A program made the translations under genes and the position numbers. This document shows, piece after piece, positions 1 to 8,430 of a stretch of 64,000 bases of DNA. Source of the DNA: Morganella psychrotolerans (lineage in GTDB: Bacteria > Pseudomonadota > Gammaproteobacteria > Enterobacterales > Enterobacteriaceae); NCBI RefSeq assembly GCF_001676055.1, contig NZ_LZEX01000002.1, forward strand, positions 1 through 64,000. The letters are read 5' to 3'. Every line of letters begins with the position of its first letter. Within the stretch, counting starts at the first letter, position 1. The notes under the pieces are model-generated. The model did no database searches. It saw nothing but the letters and a program-made list of their open reading frames with translations, and had not been told where the DNA came from.

Positions 1-2
1 TT

Positions 3-80
3 ATGAAAAGCATCAAAACTTTCTTCTCAAATCTGACCCGTGCTGCTGCTATCATTGCTAAATACAGCAAAGCATTCTGA
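3..80 (+). CDS. 25-residue small protein, copy A
   Basis: A 25-residue reading frame starts at ATG 3 and ends at TGA 80. It is basic and amphipathic, with a Leu-Thr-Arg-Ala-Ala-Ala-Ile-Ile-Ala core and a C-terminal Lys-Tyr-Ser-Lys-Ala-Phe. A second copy at 304-381 has the same length, the same core and nearly the same ending. This conservation between copies and the intrinsic terminator directly after each stop are the evidence that it is a real gene. Its promoter and ribosome binding site lie outside the window. I do not recognise the family. The shape (short, cationic, one amphipathic helix) fits a membrane-associated small protein or a toxin-like peptide, but no function is claimed. Confidence 0.6.
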   Translation: MKSIKTFFSNLTRAAAIIAKYSKAF

Positions 81-91
81 TTATCAGACAG

Positions 92-128
92 ACAACAAAA
101 AAGCGCCTTCATGGCGCTTTTTTGTTGT
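92..128 (+). terminator. Intrinsic terminator after small protein A
   Basis: A perfect hairpin (GCGCC, loop TTCAT, GGCGC) is flanked by an A-run on the left and T6 on the right. The outer ACAAC/GTTGT arms also pair, so it could work in both directions. It begins 12 bases after the stop of the first small protein. Confidence 0.85.
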
Positions 129-220
129 CTGTAATTTAGGAGTGTACTCCGTACACCGTTATTTACACACCACAGACCTAAAAACATTTTTAACAAAATA
201 AAGTTTATTTTATTAAAAAT

Positions 221-248
221 TTGACCTTTGTCACAAAATAACTATAAT
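221..248 (+). promoter_or_regulatory. Sigma-70 promoter of small protein B
   Basis: TTGACC (221-226) and a perfect TATAAT (243-248) are separated by 16 bases. The promoter sits about 50 bases upstream of the second small gene, which has a CAGGAG ribosome binding site at about 291-296. Copy B therefore has its own promoter and terminator and is an independent transcription unit of roughly 170 nt. Confidence 0.75.
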
Positions 249-303
249 GCCTCTATCGAAGCGAAAACCGCTTTAACCCCTAATTCAAACGCAGGAGTTG
301 ATT

Positions 304-381
304 ATGAAAAACATCAGAACATTCATTTCTTATCTGACCCGTGCTGCTGCTATCATTGCTAAGTACAGCAAAACATTCTGA
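304..381 (+). CDS. 25-residue small protein, copy B
   Basis: Paralogue of the gene at 3-80. It has 25 residues, starting Met-Lys-Asn-Ile-Arg-Thr-Phe, with the shared core LTRAAAIIAKYSK and a final Thr-Phe. Most differences are in the N-terminal third; the C-terminal half is nearly invariant, which suggests selection on the helix. A consensus promoter (221-248), a good ribosome binding site and an intrinsic terminator (387-430) bracket it tightly. The family is unknown to me. Two adjacent, independently transcribed copies resemble how small membrane peptides and type I toxin peptides are often arranged. I see no clear antisense RNA promoter between the copies, so the toxin reading is only a possibility. 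Confidence 0.7.
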   Translation: MKNIRTFISYLTRAAAIIAKYSKTF

Positions 382-386
382 GCAAC

Positions 387-430
387 AGACATAAAAAAAG
401 CGCCGGTGAAGGCGCTTTTTTTTATGTCTG
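387..430. terminator. Bidirectional terminator between small protein B and the glycosyltransferase
   Basis: AGCGCC, loop GGTGAA, GGCGCT, flanked by A7 on the left and T8 on the right, with outer AGACATA/TATGTCT arms that also pair. It can end the small-protein transcript on the plus strand and the glycosyltransferase transcript (stop at 437) on the minus strand. Confidence 0.85.
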
Positions 431-436
431 TATGTT

Positions 437-1285
437 TTATTTTGCCAGTGATGCAAACAACCAGCGCAGCCACCAGCGGGTTTTCCAGCCGGGCATTTTT
501 TTGCGTTCCGCAGGCTGCGGACGGGAAACTGATTTAAGTATTTTCCATTCAAAATCAAGAAATAACCGTGAGTGCCCTGCTTCTGCACCATAAGTGCAAA
601 TTTCATCATGCTTGCGCTTATCGACCGGAGTGTTGTAACTCAGATCACGATCCAGGGTGTGATAGGATTTTTCACGATCAACAATCCGCTCTTGTGCATA
701 CACCGATTTAGGTAAGTAGCGCTGACGGGAGCCGTTATATTTCTGTAACTTAACGAAGCGGTAATCTTCTGCGCCATAGTGACCACAATACTCTTCATCG
801 TAGCCGTAAAAACGGAAAAAACGCGCACGGGACATAAAAAACAGATTTGAGTGTCCTTTATACGTTTTGCCGTTTTCATCCTGACGATACAGTTTATAAA
901 ACGTCCGTCCCGGATTGGCCGCATTGATAAGATAAGTAAACGTAGATACCGGCAGGACATGATCCAGGTCAGTCATCAGAATTTTATCTGATTTGGCATA
1001 AGTCACACCCAGATTGCGGGAACCGCCCTGATTCCAGGGAATATCGGTTGTGATCCGTAACCAGGTCAGATTTAAATCAAATTCGGGGATCTCATACTCA
1101 ACCGGAGAGCAATCATCAACAATCACAAACTGAACATGATCGAGAACTGACGCCGGCATTTTTTCATACCCGCGCAACAGATTAATTACTTCCGAAATAT
1201 CCTGCTGATTACAATAGAAGTGAGTAACATAAGACAGCTTAATGTGCTGTTTATCAGTAACCTTACGGAAGAATTCGCGCGACAT
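437..1285 (-). CDS. Glycosyltransferase family 2 (GT-A fold)
   Basis: The 282-residue product shows the usual family 2 signature. An N-terminal Rossmann-like half ends in the nucleotide-binding VIVDDCSP (about residues 55-62). The metal-binding Asp-x-Asp equivalent DLDH is at about 106-109, and a downstream YGAEDYRFV segment resembles the catalytic ED motif. No membrane segment or signal peptide is evident, so it should act on the cytosolic face, transferring a sugar from a nucleotide donor to an unknown acceptor. I chose ATG 1285, which has an AAGGG about 12 bases upstream. A longer frame reaches 1378 but its upstream starts lack a ribosome binding site. It stands alone, without polysaccharide genes beside it, so the acceptor cannot be inferred. 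Confidence 0.75.
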   Translation of the reverse strand: MSREFFRKVTDKQHIKLSYVTHFYCNQQDISEVINLLRGYEKMPASVLDHVQFVIVDDCSPVEYEIPEFDLNLTWLRITTDIPWNQGGSRNLGVTYAKSDKILMTDLDHVLPVSTFTYLINAANPGRTFYKLYRQDENGKTYKGHSNLFFMSRARFFRFYGYDEEYCGHYGAEDYRFVKLQKYNGSRQRYLPKSVYAQERIVDREKSYHTLDRDLSYNTPVDKRKHDEICTYGAEAGHSRLFLDFEWKILKSVSRPQPAERKKMPGWKTRWWLRWLFASLAK

Positions 1286-1401
1286 AGTACTTGCAGCCCT
1301 TACCACATTTGACTGGCCGACAATTAACAACCAGTGCGACATTAACTGTCGGCCATTTTCACATACGGTTAGTACCATGTCACGACTTAACTACCGGGAA
1401 A

Positions 1402-1620
1402 CTATTCTTTATTGAAAAAGTATTCCACCGGAACATGGAACAGTTCAGCCAGATATATCAGATAATGGATACTAATGCGGCTTGTTCCGCGTTCATAGCG
1501 GTTAAATTGTTGCTGGGTTATCCCCATATCTTCAGCTAACCGGACAACACTTAATCCTAAGTATTTTCTCTTTTCTTTAATCCGGCTTCCGACGCAAGAA
1601 TAAATATATTCGGTCTCCAT
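1402..1620 (-). CDS. Short XRE-family HTH regulator
   Basis: A 72-residue protein that is almost entirely one Cro/C1-type helix-turn-helix domain: a basic first helix (RIKEKRKYLG), the turn and recognition helices (LAEDMGITQQQFNRYERG) and a hydrophobic closing helix (YLIYLAELFHVPVEYFF). The start at 1620 is set by a GGAG eight bases upstream; the in-frame ATG at 1632 overlaps that site. Size and layout resemble the small MrpJ-type regulators linked to fimbrial operons in Proteus and relatives, but no fimbrial genes are in view, so that link is only suggestive. It lies 116 bases upstream of the glycosyltransferase on the same strand and may be co-transcribed with it. Confidence 0.75.
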   Translation of the reverse strand: METEYIYSCVGSRIKEKRKYLGLSVVRLAEDMGITQQQFNRYERGTSRISIHYLIYLAELFHVPVEYFFNKE

Positions 1621-2137
1621 AAGATACTCCATTCGCTTATATTGACAATGTGATAACAAAAAAATCCATTTTTAAGGCCATGCCTGTAATGCCGGAATCC
1701 TCGGCACAAAACAAAATTCAACATATTGAAATAAAATGAAAACATATCAATTTTCGATTGTAAATATCAGGCATATTCTAAATCAGCAAAATAATTTAAC
1801 CTTATCGGCTCATTGAAATCAATATCAATATTCCTATTTCCTGTAATATTACCTACCTAATCACACTTAACCTCTTAAATCGGAAAAAATAAGAATTATC
1901 ACATTTAATGATCGGGTATATATACCTGGTTACTGCAAGAGATAATAATGCACCACTCTATTTTTCCTGTGGCGCAGGAAAAACATACTTGAGAATTTAT
2001 TACCGGTTTTAGTTTTATCGGTTTTTATATCTCATGCAATCATCAGAAGATGTGTTATTCTCATCACAGAAGCAATACAAATGTATAGTTATAATTTACA
2101 TTTGTAAATCACTCCTTTCTGTTTCTGAGGTTATCTT
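1621..2137. other. AT-rich intergenic region upstream of mtnK
   Basis: About 515 bases with no convincing gene on either strand. It must contain the minus-strand promoter of the HTH gene and the plus-strand promoter of the mtn operon. The only clear structure is the inverted repeat at 2076-2106. Confidence 0.6.
2076..2106 (+). promoter_or_regulatory. Inverted repeat around the likely mtnK -10 box
   Basis: Two perfect 10-base arms, TACAAATGTA (2076-2085) and TACATTTGTA (2097-2106), flank a TATAAT at 2090-2095. No good -35 hexamer lies at the right distance. The arrangement suits a protein binding across the -10 region, or a promoter that depends on an activator. The regulator is unknown. Confidence 0.45.
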
Positions 2138-3403
2138 ATGACACGAGCAACGCCCGCCGGATATACCCCGCAAACCAGTAAAACGCTTCCCGCTTATCTT
2201 GCCGCACATCTCCCTCCTCATCTGCAATCTGGCGGTTCACCCGATGACTGGCAGGTAGAAGAAGTGGGAGACGGTAATCTCAATCTGGTTTTTATCGTCC
2301 GGGGAAGTGAAAACACATTAGTGGTAAAACAGTCCCTGCCATACGTCCGTGCCGCAGGCGAGTCGTGGCAGCTCTCCCTGCAACGCAACTATTTTGAATA
2401 TCATGCGCTGTTGCAGGAAAAACGTTTCGCGCCTGATTATGTGCCTGATGTGTATTTCTATGATGAAACAATGGCGTTGTTTGTCATGGAATATCTCGGT
2501 GATCATATTATTCTGCGTAAAGCGCTGATTGCCGGTACATTTGTTCCCGGGCTTGCAGAAAAAACCGGTTTATTTATGGCGCAGACACTGTTTCATACCT
2601 CTGATCTCGGTATGAATGCACAGGATAAAAAGGCCCTTACCGCACAATTTTCCGTGAACCATGAGCTGTGTAAAATCACCGAAGACCTGATTTTCACCGA
2701 GCCCTATTACCCCGCGCCACGTAATCAACACACCTCCCCGCAGTTGGATAAAGACGCAAACGCCGTCATGCTTGACCGGGAAATGGTGCAGGTTGCTATG
2801 CGTTATAAATATAAATTTATGACACAGACTCAGGCTCTGCTGCATGGCGATTTGCATTCCGGCTCCATCATGACGGGCGAAAATTCCGTTCAGGTGATTG
2901 ATCCTGAATTCAGCTTTATGGGACCTATGGCATTTGATACCGGTAATTATATCGGCAATTTATATATGGCGTGGTTTTCTCAGCCCGCACACCGGGAAAA
3001 TGAGAGCGACACTGCGCAATATCAACAATGGCTGCTGTCACAGATAAGTCAGACCTGGTCTGTCTTTGAGACAGAGTTCCGCCGTCTGTGGACAGAAAAA
3101 CAGCAGGGAGATGCCTGGCCGCGCGAATTATATCAGGAGGGATTATTTGACGATAAGTTTCTCAAAACCGCACAGGACGATTTCTTTGCTGAACTGTTTC
3201 AGGACACGCTGGTTAACGCCGGTCTGGAAATTAACCGCCGTCTGCTCGGGTTCGCTGGTGTAGCAGATTTTAAAACTATTAAAGATGCCGATCTGCGGGC
3301 AACACTTGAGCGCAAGGCACTGAAACTCGCCCGTGAACTGATTGTCAACGCCCGTCATTACCGCAGTTTTGACGATATCACACCATTTCTTTCTTATTGT
3401 TAA
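2138..3403 (+). CDS. mtnK: S-methyl-5-thioribose kinase
   Basis: The 421-residue protein belongs to the APH-like kinase family and phosphorylates 5-methylthioribose at C1 using ATP in the cytosol. It recycles the methylthioadenosine left by S-adenosylmethionine-consuming reactions. Visible family features are a glycine-containing nucleotide loop (GDGNLNLVFIV, about residues 46-56), the VVKQSLPYVR lysine strand, the catalytic LLHGDLHSGSI (about 232-242) and the metal-binding VIDPEFSFMGP. Length matches the family. It is the first gene of a three-gene operon: mtnA starts 24 bases later and an aldolase follows. The nucleosidase that would supply methylthioribose is not in this window. Confidence 0.95.
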   Translation: MTRATPAGYTPQTSKTLPAYLAAHLPPHLQSGGSPDDWQVEEVGDGNLNLVFIVRGSENTLVVKQSLPYVRAAGESWQLSLQRNYFEYHALLQEKRFAPDYVPDVYFYDETMALFVMEYLGDHIILRKALIAGTFVPGLAEKTGLFMAQTLFHTSDLGMNAQDKKALTAQFSVNHELCKITEDLIFTEPYYPAPRNQHTSPQLDKDANAVMLDREMVQVAMRYKYKFMTQTQALLHGDLHSGSIMTGENSVQVIDPEFSFMGPMAFDTGNYIGNLYMAWFSQPAHRENESDTAQYQQWLLSQISQTWSVFETEFRRLWTEKQQGDAWPRELYQEGLFDDKFLKTAQDDFFAELFQDTLVNAGLEINRRLLGFAGVADFKTIKDADLRATLERKALKLARELIVNARHYRSFDDITPFLSYC

Positions 3404-3427
3404 TCGCCACCTGCTTACGAGGCCATA

Positions 3428-4537
3428 ATGAAAATTCAGGGAAAACACTACCGCTCCGTCTGGTTAGCTGAAAACGGTGTTAATGTCTGCATTTTTGATC
3501 AGACAAAACTGCCGTTTGAAATCAGTATCCTTCAGTTAGCCACACCGGAAGAGGCTGCGACCTCGATTAAAGATATGTGGGTACGCGGCGCACCGCTGAT
3601 TGGTGCGGTTGCCGCTTACGGCGTTGCACTGGCGATGCATCGTGACAGCAGTGATGCCGCACTGAAAACCGCTTACGATACACTGGTTATCACCCGCCCG
3701 ACCGCAATCAACCTCAAATGGGCGCTGGACCGGATCTGCACCGCTCTCACACCGCTGACGCCGGATGCCCGTTGTGAAGCTGCTTACCGCATTGCCGGTG
3801 AAATTGCAGATGAAGATGCTGAGATCTGCCACCGTATTGGTGAGCACGGGCTGACGATTATCCGTGATATTGCCGCCCGTAAAAAGCCCGGAGAGCCGGT
3901 CAATATTCTGACGCACTGTAATGCAGGCTGGCTGGCAACAGTGGACTGGGGCACGGCACTGTCACCTATTTATCAGGCATATAATGAAGGGATTAATATT
4001 CACGTATGGGTGGATGAAACCCGTCCGCGCAACCAGGGCGGACTGACCGCTTTTGAGCTGGGCTCACACGGCGTGCCGCATACCCTGATTGCAGATAACG
4101 CCGGGGGGCATCTGATGCAGCACGGCAAAGTGGACATGTGTATTGTCGGAACCGACCGCACCACAGCACGCGGGGATGTCTGTAATAAAATCGGTACTTA
4201 CCTGAAAGCGCTGGCAGCCAAAGCGAATAATGTGCCGTTTTATGTGGCACTGCCCTCACCGACTCTCGATTTCACGGTGTGGGATGGCGTAAAAGAGATC
4301 CCGATTGAGCAACGCGCCGGTGAAGAGCAGTCCCATGTATTCGGTATCACGCCCGAAGGCACGCGAGGCTGGGTAAATACGGCGCCGCAGGGAACAACCT
4401 GCGGTAACTATGCGTTTGATGTCACACCGGCGGAATATGTCACCGGACTGATTACCGAGCGCGGTATTTGTGATGCCACACCGGCAGGGCTTAAAGGCAT
4501 GTTCCCGGATATGTGGCCGTCAGAGTATGAGGTGTAA
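3428..4537 (+). CDS. mtnA: S-methyl-5-thioribose-1-phosphate isomerase
   Basis: The 369-residue cytosolic enzyme converts 5-methylthioribose-1-phosphate to 5-methylthioribulose-1-phosphate. It belongs to the eIF2B-alpha-like isomerase family. Diagnostic segments are [15 protein letters not shown] (about residues 51-65), the catalytic-cysteine region [21 protein letters not shown] and [18 protein letters not shown]. Length is normal. It lies between mtnK (24 bases upstream) and the aldolase (2 bases downstream), so all three are almost certainly one mRNA. Confidence 0.95.
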   Translation: MKIQGKHYRSVWLAENGVNVCIFDQTKLPFEISILQLATPEEAATSIKDMWVRGAPLIGAVAAYGVALAMHRDSSDAALKTAYDTLVITRPTAINLKWALDRICTALTPLTPDARCEAAYRIAGEIADEDAEICHRIGEHGLTIIRDIAARKKPGEPVNILTHCNAGWLATVDWGTALSPIYQAYNEGINIHVWVDETRPRNQGGLTAFELGSHGVPHTLIADNAGGHLMQHGKVDMCIVGTDRTTARGDVCNKIGTYLKALAAKANNVPFYVALPSPTLDFTVWDGVKEIPIEQRAGEEQSHVFGITPEGTRGWVNTAPQGTTCGNYAFDVTPAEYVTGLITERGICDATPAGLKGMFPDMWPSEYEV

Positions 4538-4539
4538 CC

Positions 4540-5184
4540 ATGACCCGTACAGAACTTGCACAACAGATTATCGATACCTGCCTGAAAATGAATGCAAGCG
4601 GGCTGAACCAGGGCACATCCGGTAATGTCAGCGCCCGCTGGCAGGACGGCATGCTTATCACCCCGAGCGGTGTGCCGTATGAAAAACTGACACCTGACAG
4701 CATTGTCTATATGGATAATTCAGGGCAGGCGGAAGCGGATAAGATCCCATCCAGTGAATGGCATTTTCACCTGAGTTGTTATCAGGCGCGTCCGGAGCTG
4801 AACGCAGTTGTTCATAATCATGCGCTGAATACTGCCGCCGTTTCTATTCTCAATGAATCCATTCCGGCTATTCACTATATGATTGCTGTCTCCGGCACCG
4901 ATCATATCCCGTGTGTACCTTATGCAACGTTTGGCACACATGAGCTGGCGGACATTGTGGCTGCAGGCATCAAAACCAGTAAGGCACTGATTATGCAGCA
5001 TCACGGTATGCTGACGATGGAAGTCAACCTGGAAAAAGCCTTGTGGCTGGCGCATGAGACTGAAGTGCTGTCTGCGTTATACCTGAAAATCCGCGCGATC
5101 ACACCGGATGTTCCGGTACTGAGTGCCGAAGAGATGCAGAAGGTATTAGGTAAATTTAAAACCTACGGGTTGAAAACAGAGTAA
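4540..5184 (+). CDS. Class II aldolase of the methylthioribose (DHAP) shunt
   Basis: The 214-residue protein is a FucA/AraD-family zinc aldolase. Zinc ligands fall at the same positions as in L-fuculose-1-phosphate aldolase: His92 and His94 in HNHALN and His155 in QHHG, with catalytic Glu73 in SSEWHFH. Behind mtnK and mtnA, and with no mtnB, mtnC or mtnD present, the best reading is the shunt aldolase. It splits 5-methylthioribulose-1-phosphate into dihydroxyacetone phosphate and 2-methylthioacetaldehyde; the equivalent 5'-deoxyadenosine product gives acetaldehyde. The fucA-like sequence alone would also fit L-fuculose phosphate, but no fucose genes are nearby. An intrinsic terminator closes the operon 10 bases after the stop. 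Confidence 0.85.
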   Translation: MTRTELAQQIIDTCLKMNASGLNQGTSGNVSARWQDGMLITPSGVPYEKLTPDSIVYMDNSGQAEADKIPSSEWHFHLSCYQARPELNAVVHNHALNTAAVSILNESIPAIHYMIAVSGTDHIPCVPYATFGTHELADIVAAGIKTSKALIMQHHGMLTMEVNLEKALWLAHETEVLSALYLKIRAITPDVPVLSAEEMQKVLGKFKTYGLKTE

Positions 5185-5194
5185 CGGCAAGCAG

Positions 5195-5218
5195 AAACGG
5201 CGCAATGCGCCGTTTTTT
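5195..5218 (+). terminator. Terminator of the mtn operon
   Basis: ACGGCGCA and TGCGCCGT form an almost loopless hairpin followed by T6, just after the aldolase stop codon. Confidence 0.85.
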
Positions 5219-5285
5219 ATTGGTGCATAACTCAACATATAGTTCATTAATTATTCTGATAAATAACCAATTGCAATTAATTACT

Positions 5286-5304
5286 TCAAATGATAATCAT
5301 TTTC
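5286..5304 (+). promoter_or_regulatory. Fur box upstream of the lipoprotein gene
   Basis: The 19 bases match the classical Fur consensus at 15 positions, including the whole central TGATAATCAT. It lies about 40 bases before the lipoprotein start, overlapping the expected promoter, so iron-dependent repression is likely. Confidence 0.6.
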
Positions 5305-5345
5305 AATATAATAACACCTTAATATATTTATGATTTAAGGTTTTT

Positions 5346-5717
5346 ATGAAAAAAGTGATCCGCTATTCTGCCCTGATATCCGCCATTCTGCTCATTTTGC
5401 CCGGATGCTCAACACTAAAAAAAGAGGCTGAATTTAAAGAGACTGAATTTAAAGAGAAAAGTATTGAGGATTGTGCAAAATACCTGCCTGACGGTATTGC
5501 TTATCAGGTCATCATTGAAGGTGAAGTTGATTTAAATAAGAAATTTAACGGTAATATCAATGTTACCGCACTACAAAACAGCGCGCCCAGCGTCGTATTT
5601 AACCGCGATGTGATTGAAGCAGGCACCAATCAGTATATGGATTGTGCAATACAATTACTGAATGATGGTAAAGGCGATACCCGCACTGACGCTGAAAAAG
5701 CAACTGCGGCAAAATAA
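5346..5717 (+). CDS. Small lipoprotein, probably iron-regulated
   Basis: A 123-residue protein with a lipoprotein signal peptide: basic start, hydrophobic stretch and lipobox LPGC with Cys21 as the lipidated residue. The next residues are Ser-Thr, which favours outer-membrane sorting under the +2 rule. A direct repeat EFKETEFKEK follows at about residues 29-38. Two more cysteines (in DCAKYL and MDCAIQ) could form a disulfide in the periplasm. I do not recognise the family. A Fur-box-like site lies upstream, pointing to expression under iron limitation. It is a single-gene unit, ending at a GC-rich hairpin at 5741-5756. Confidence 0.75.
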   Translation: MKKVIRYSALISAILLILPGCSTLKKEAEFKETEFKEKSIEDCAKYLPDGIAYQVIIEGEVDLNKKFNGNINVTALQNSAPSVVFNRDVIEAGTNQYMDCAIQLLNDGKGDTRTDAEKATAAK

Positions 5718-5740
5718 TAAGCACTTAATTACGCTGATAA

Positions 5741-5756
5741 GCCGCCTTACGGCGGC
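5741..5756. terminator. GC hairpin between convergent genes
   Basis: GCCGCC, loop TTAC, GGCGGC lies between the lipoprotein gene and the convergent SorC-type regulator. There is no long T-run on either side, so it is a weaker terminator candidate. Confidence 0.45.
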
Positions 5757-5759
5757 GTA

Positions 5760-6752
5760 TTATGACGACTGTCCTGACAACAAATTGGCCGCTATCACCG
5801 GATCCACTATCAAATCTGACACATAGCCGCCGAGCAATGCCCCGCGTGTTGCAGCAACATTTTGCTCACCGGTGGCGATAAAAATCCGCCGTGCAATCTG
5901 CTGCAATTGCGGCAGACGTATTCCCAGAATGCGGGCATCAGTATGCGTATCCAGCGGCGTACCGTCCTTATCATAAAAACGTCCGCAGATAACCCCGACC
6001 GCGCCCTTGCGGCGAAAATCAGCCATTTCTTCCGCTGTAATCACACCCGCACGGATAAGCGGATTTTCTTCAGTAACATTGCCCGCCACAAATAATGATT
6101 TGGTGCAGCGGTCAAGCTGGGCAAAATTAGCGCGGATAATCGGCTCACGGCGCAGTGCATCCGCCAGTTCTGCCGAGCTGACGATCGCCGGAACATGAAG
6201 ATAAGCGCATTCACCGCCAAATTTACCGGCGATCAGCGAAGATGACTCCACTGTCGTGAAATCCGGCTGAGATGGCACAGAACCGAGCATCTGCAATACA
6301 GTCACGTTATGCACGGTTTTCGGCATCAGACACTTTGCCAGATGGTGAATAGTTCTTCCCCATGCGACACCCAGCACATCGCCGTCCTCAATCACCTGAC
6401 TGAGATAGACCGCTGCCGCCTGCGCCATATTTTCACGGCGGCGGGCGGAATCAGCCGCGGCCTCCGGTGCCGGGTTATCCGGCACCACCAGCACACTGGT
6501 TAAATCAAACTGTTTTTTCAGTGACAACGCCATGTCAATCCGGCTGTAGCGTGACATATCCAGGCTGATATTAACCACGCCGCTTTCCCGTGCAATTTGC
6601 AGGTATTTCACCACCGTCACACGGGAAATTCCCATCGCGTCAGCAACCTCAGTCTGGCTCAGGCCAGACTGATAATAGAGCCATGCCGCCTGCAAAACGG
6701 GATCGTTACCGAACATCAGCCGGTTAAACACACGGTTGTCACCGGCTGTCAT
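5760..6752 (-). CDS. SorC-family sugar-binding transcriptional regulator
   Basis: The 330-residue protein has an N-terminal helix-turn-helix (about residues 20-55; [27 protein letters not shown]) and a long C-terminal effector domain typical of SorC/DeoR-like regulators that sense sugar phosphates ([12 protein letters not shown] near 130, then [12 protein letters not shown]). Length is normal. Its start overlaps the rimO stop by four bases (ATGA), so translation is probably coupled to rimO. There is no sugar operon beside it to reveal the inducer. The nearest sugar-phosphate genes are the mtn operon, transcribed towards it. Confidence 0.85.
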   Translation of the reverse strand: MTAGDNRVFNRLMFGNDPVLQAAWLYYQSGLSQTEVADAMGISRVTVVKYLQIARESGVVNISLDMSRYSRIDMALSLKKQFDLTSVLVVPDNPAPEAAADSARRRENMAQAAAVYLSQVIEDGDVLGVAWGRTIHHLAKCLMPKTVHNVTVLQMLGSVPSQPDFTTVESSSLIAGKFGGECAYLHVPAIVSSAELADALRREPIIRANFAQLDRCTKSLFVAGNVTEENPLIRAGVITAEEMADFRRKGAVGVICGRFYDKDGTPLDTHTDARILGIRLPQLQQIARRIFIATGEQNVAATRGALLGGYVSDLIVDPVIAANLLSGQSS

Positions 6753-8089
6753 GCTTCGCGCACCACACTGCCCCAGAGGTCATACTCATCCGAGTGTTCA
6801 ATCTTAACCATCACAATATCACCGGGCTGCACGTCAAACTCGCCGTTCAGATAGACCATACCGTCAATTTCCGGCGCATCCGCCATGCTGCGCCCGACAG
6901 CACCTTCATCTTCATCCACTTCATCGATAATCACCGGCAGAACACGGCCGATTTTTTCTGCCAGACGTTCGGTGGAAATCTTCTGCTGTAACTGCATAAA
7001 GCGATGATAACGCTCTTCTTGTATCTCTTCCGGCACAGGATCCGGCAATTCGTTTGCCTTTGCACCTTCCACCGGGCTGTATTTAAAGCAGCCAACGCGA
7101 TCCAGACGCGCCTCGGTCAGGAAATCCAGCAGCATCTGAAAATCTTCTTCTGTTTCACCAGGGAAGCCGACAATAAAGGTAGAGCGCAGAGTCAGCTCCG
7201 GACAAATTTCCCGCCAGCGTTTGATGCGCTCAAGTGTGCGCTCCACCGCGCCCGGGCGTTTCATTAATTTAAGAATACGCGGGCTGGCGTGCTGTAACGG
7301 AATATCCAGATACGGCAGCACTTTACCTTCAGCCATCAGCGGGATCACATCATCCACATGCGGATACGGATACACATAATGCAGGCGGATCCACACACCC
7401 AGCTGTGATAACTGTTCACACAGACCAATCATGCTGGTTTTCACCGGCAGACCATCACGGAACCCGGTACGGTGTTTGATATCTGCGCCATAAGCGGAGG
7501 TATCCTGCGAAATCACCAGCAACTCTTTTACGCCGGACTCAACCAGGCGCTGCGCTTCGCTCAGCACTTCGCCTACCGGACGGCTGTCGAGATCGCCGCG
7601 CATGGACGGAATAATGCAGAATGTGCAGCGGTGATTACAGCCTTCTGAAATTTTCAGATACGCGTAATGGCGCGGGGTCAGTTTCACGCCCTGCTCCGGC
7701 ACCAGGCTGGTGAACGGGTCATGCGCCGGTTTCGGCACATATTTACGGACACTCGCCAGCACCTGCTCATAGCTGTGCGGACCGGTTATCTCCAGCACGT
7801 TCGGATGCACCTGACGGATTTGATCTTCTTTCGCACCCAGACACCCGGTAACAATGACTTTACCATTTTCTGCCAGCGCCTCGCCGATAGCTTCCAGCGA
7901 CTCCTGTACGGCGCTGTCGATAAAGCCACAGGTATTGACGATCACCACATCGGCATCGTCATAACTCGGCACGACCTGATAACCATCAGTACGCAGTTCA
8001 GTCAGGATACGTTCGGAGTCCACTAAGTTTTTCGGGCAGCCTAAAGAGACGAAACCGACTTTCGGCACGGTGTTGGTATTTTGCGACAT
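6749..8089 (-). CDS. rimO: Ribosomal protein S12 methylthiotransferase
   Basis: The 446-residue radical-SAM enzyme adds a methylthio group to the beta carbon of an aspartate in ribosomal protein S12. It has the N-terminal methylthiotransferase domain ([15 protein letters not shown] and NTCGFID, supplying cysteines for one 4Fe-4S cluster), the radical-SAM motif CNHRCTFC for the second cluster, and a C-terminal TRAM domain (about 375-446). Length matches RimO and the sequence is close to the enterobacterial proteins. It is first in a two-gene unit with the SorC-type regulator. The DNA just upstream (from 8139) is duplicated at 8912. Confidence 0.95.
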   Translation of the reverse strand: MSQNTNTVPKVGFVSLGCPKNLVDSERILTELRTDGYQVVPSYDDADVVIVNTCGFIDSAVQESLEAIGEALAENGKVIVTGCLGAKEDQIRQVHPNVLEITGPHSYEQVLASVRKYVPKPAHDPFTSLVPEQGVKLTPRHYAYLKISEGCNHRCTFCIIPSMRGDLDSRPVGEVLSEAQRLVESGVKELLVISQDTSAYGADIKHRTGFRDGLPVKTSMIGLCEQLSQLGVWIRLHYVYPYPHVDDVIPLMAEGKVLPYLDIPLQHASPRILKLMKRPGAVERTLERIKRWREICPELTLRSTFIVGFPGETEEDFQMLLDFLTEARLDRVGCFKYSPVEGAKANELPDPVPEEIQEERYHRFMQLQQKISTERLAEKIGRVLPVIIDEVDEDEGAVGRSMADAPEIDGMVYLNGEFDVQPGDIVMVKIEHSDEYDLWGSVVREA

Positions 8090-8138
8090 AAGCTCATTTA
8101 CTCAAAAAGGCAGGATACACAGTAAGTTACTGCAAAAT

Positions 8139-8430
8139 CCGGCAGATATTAGTCATTATCGGGAAGGAAAGGTGGATTTTAGCAAACAAATTAACCTGAC
8201 AGATAGCTTTCTCAGGAAATAATTTGCATCTTCGGCCCCGCCCGGGATAATGGGTATCTTGAATCCAACCCTGACAGGCACGATAACCTTTGGTAACAAG
8301 GTTGGAGTCACAGCCCGGAACTATTTCATAAAAATAAAAACCTCAGGAATATTTTTTACTTTTAATAGAAAAGATACCAAGTGTATAATCAACTTACCTT
8401 TAAACAAAATAAAAATACCGAGTAGATAAA
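8139..8430. repeat. Left copy of a duplicated upstream region
   Basis: This stretch begins with CCGGCAGAT at 8139-8147 and is similar, with gaps, to 8912-9147. It contains the probable promoter of the first immunity-like gene, with a perfect -10 TATAAT at 8384-8389. With the following gene it makes the left unit of a tandem duplication of about 750 bases. Confidence 0.75.

Noticed and set aside
1621-2137. SAM riboswitch upstream of mtnK
   Set aside because: I see no SAM-I or other known aptamer consensus; only an inverted repeat near the promoter.
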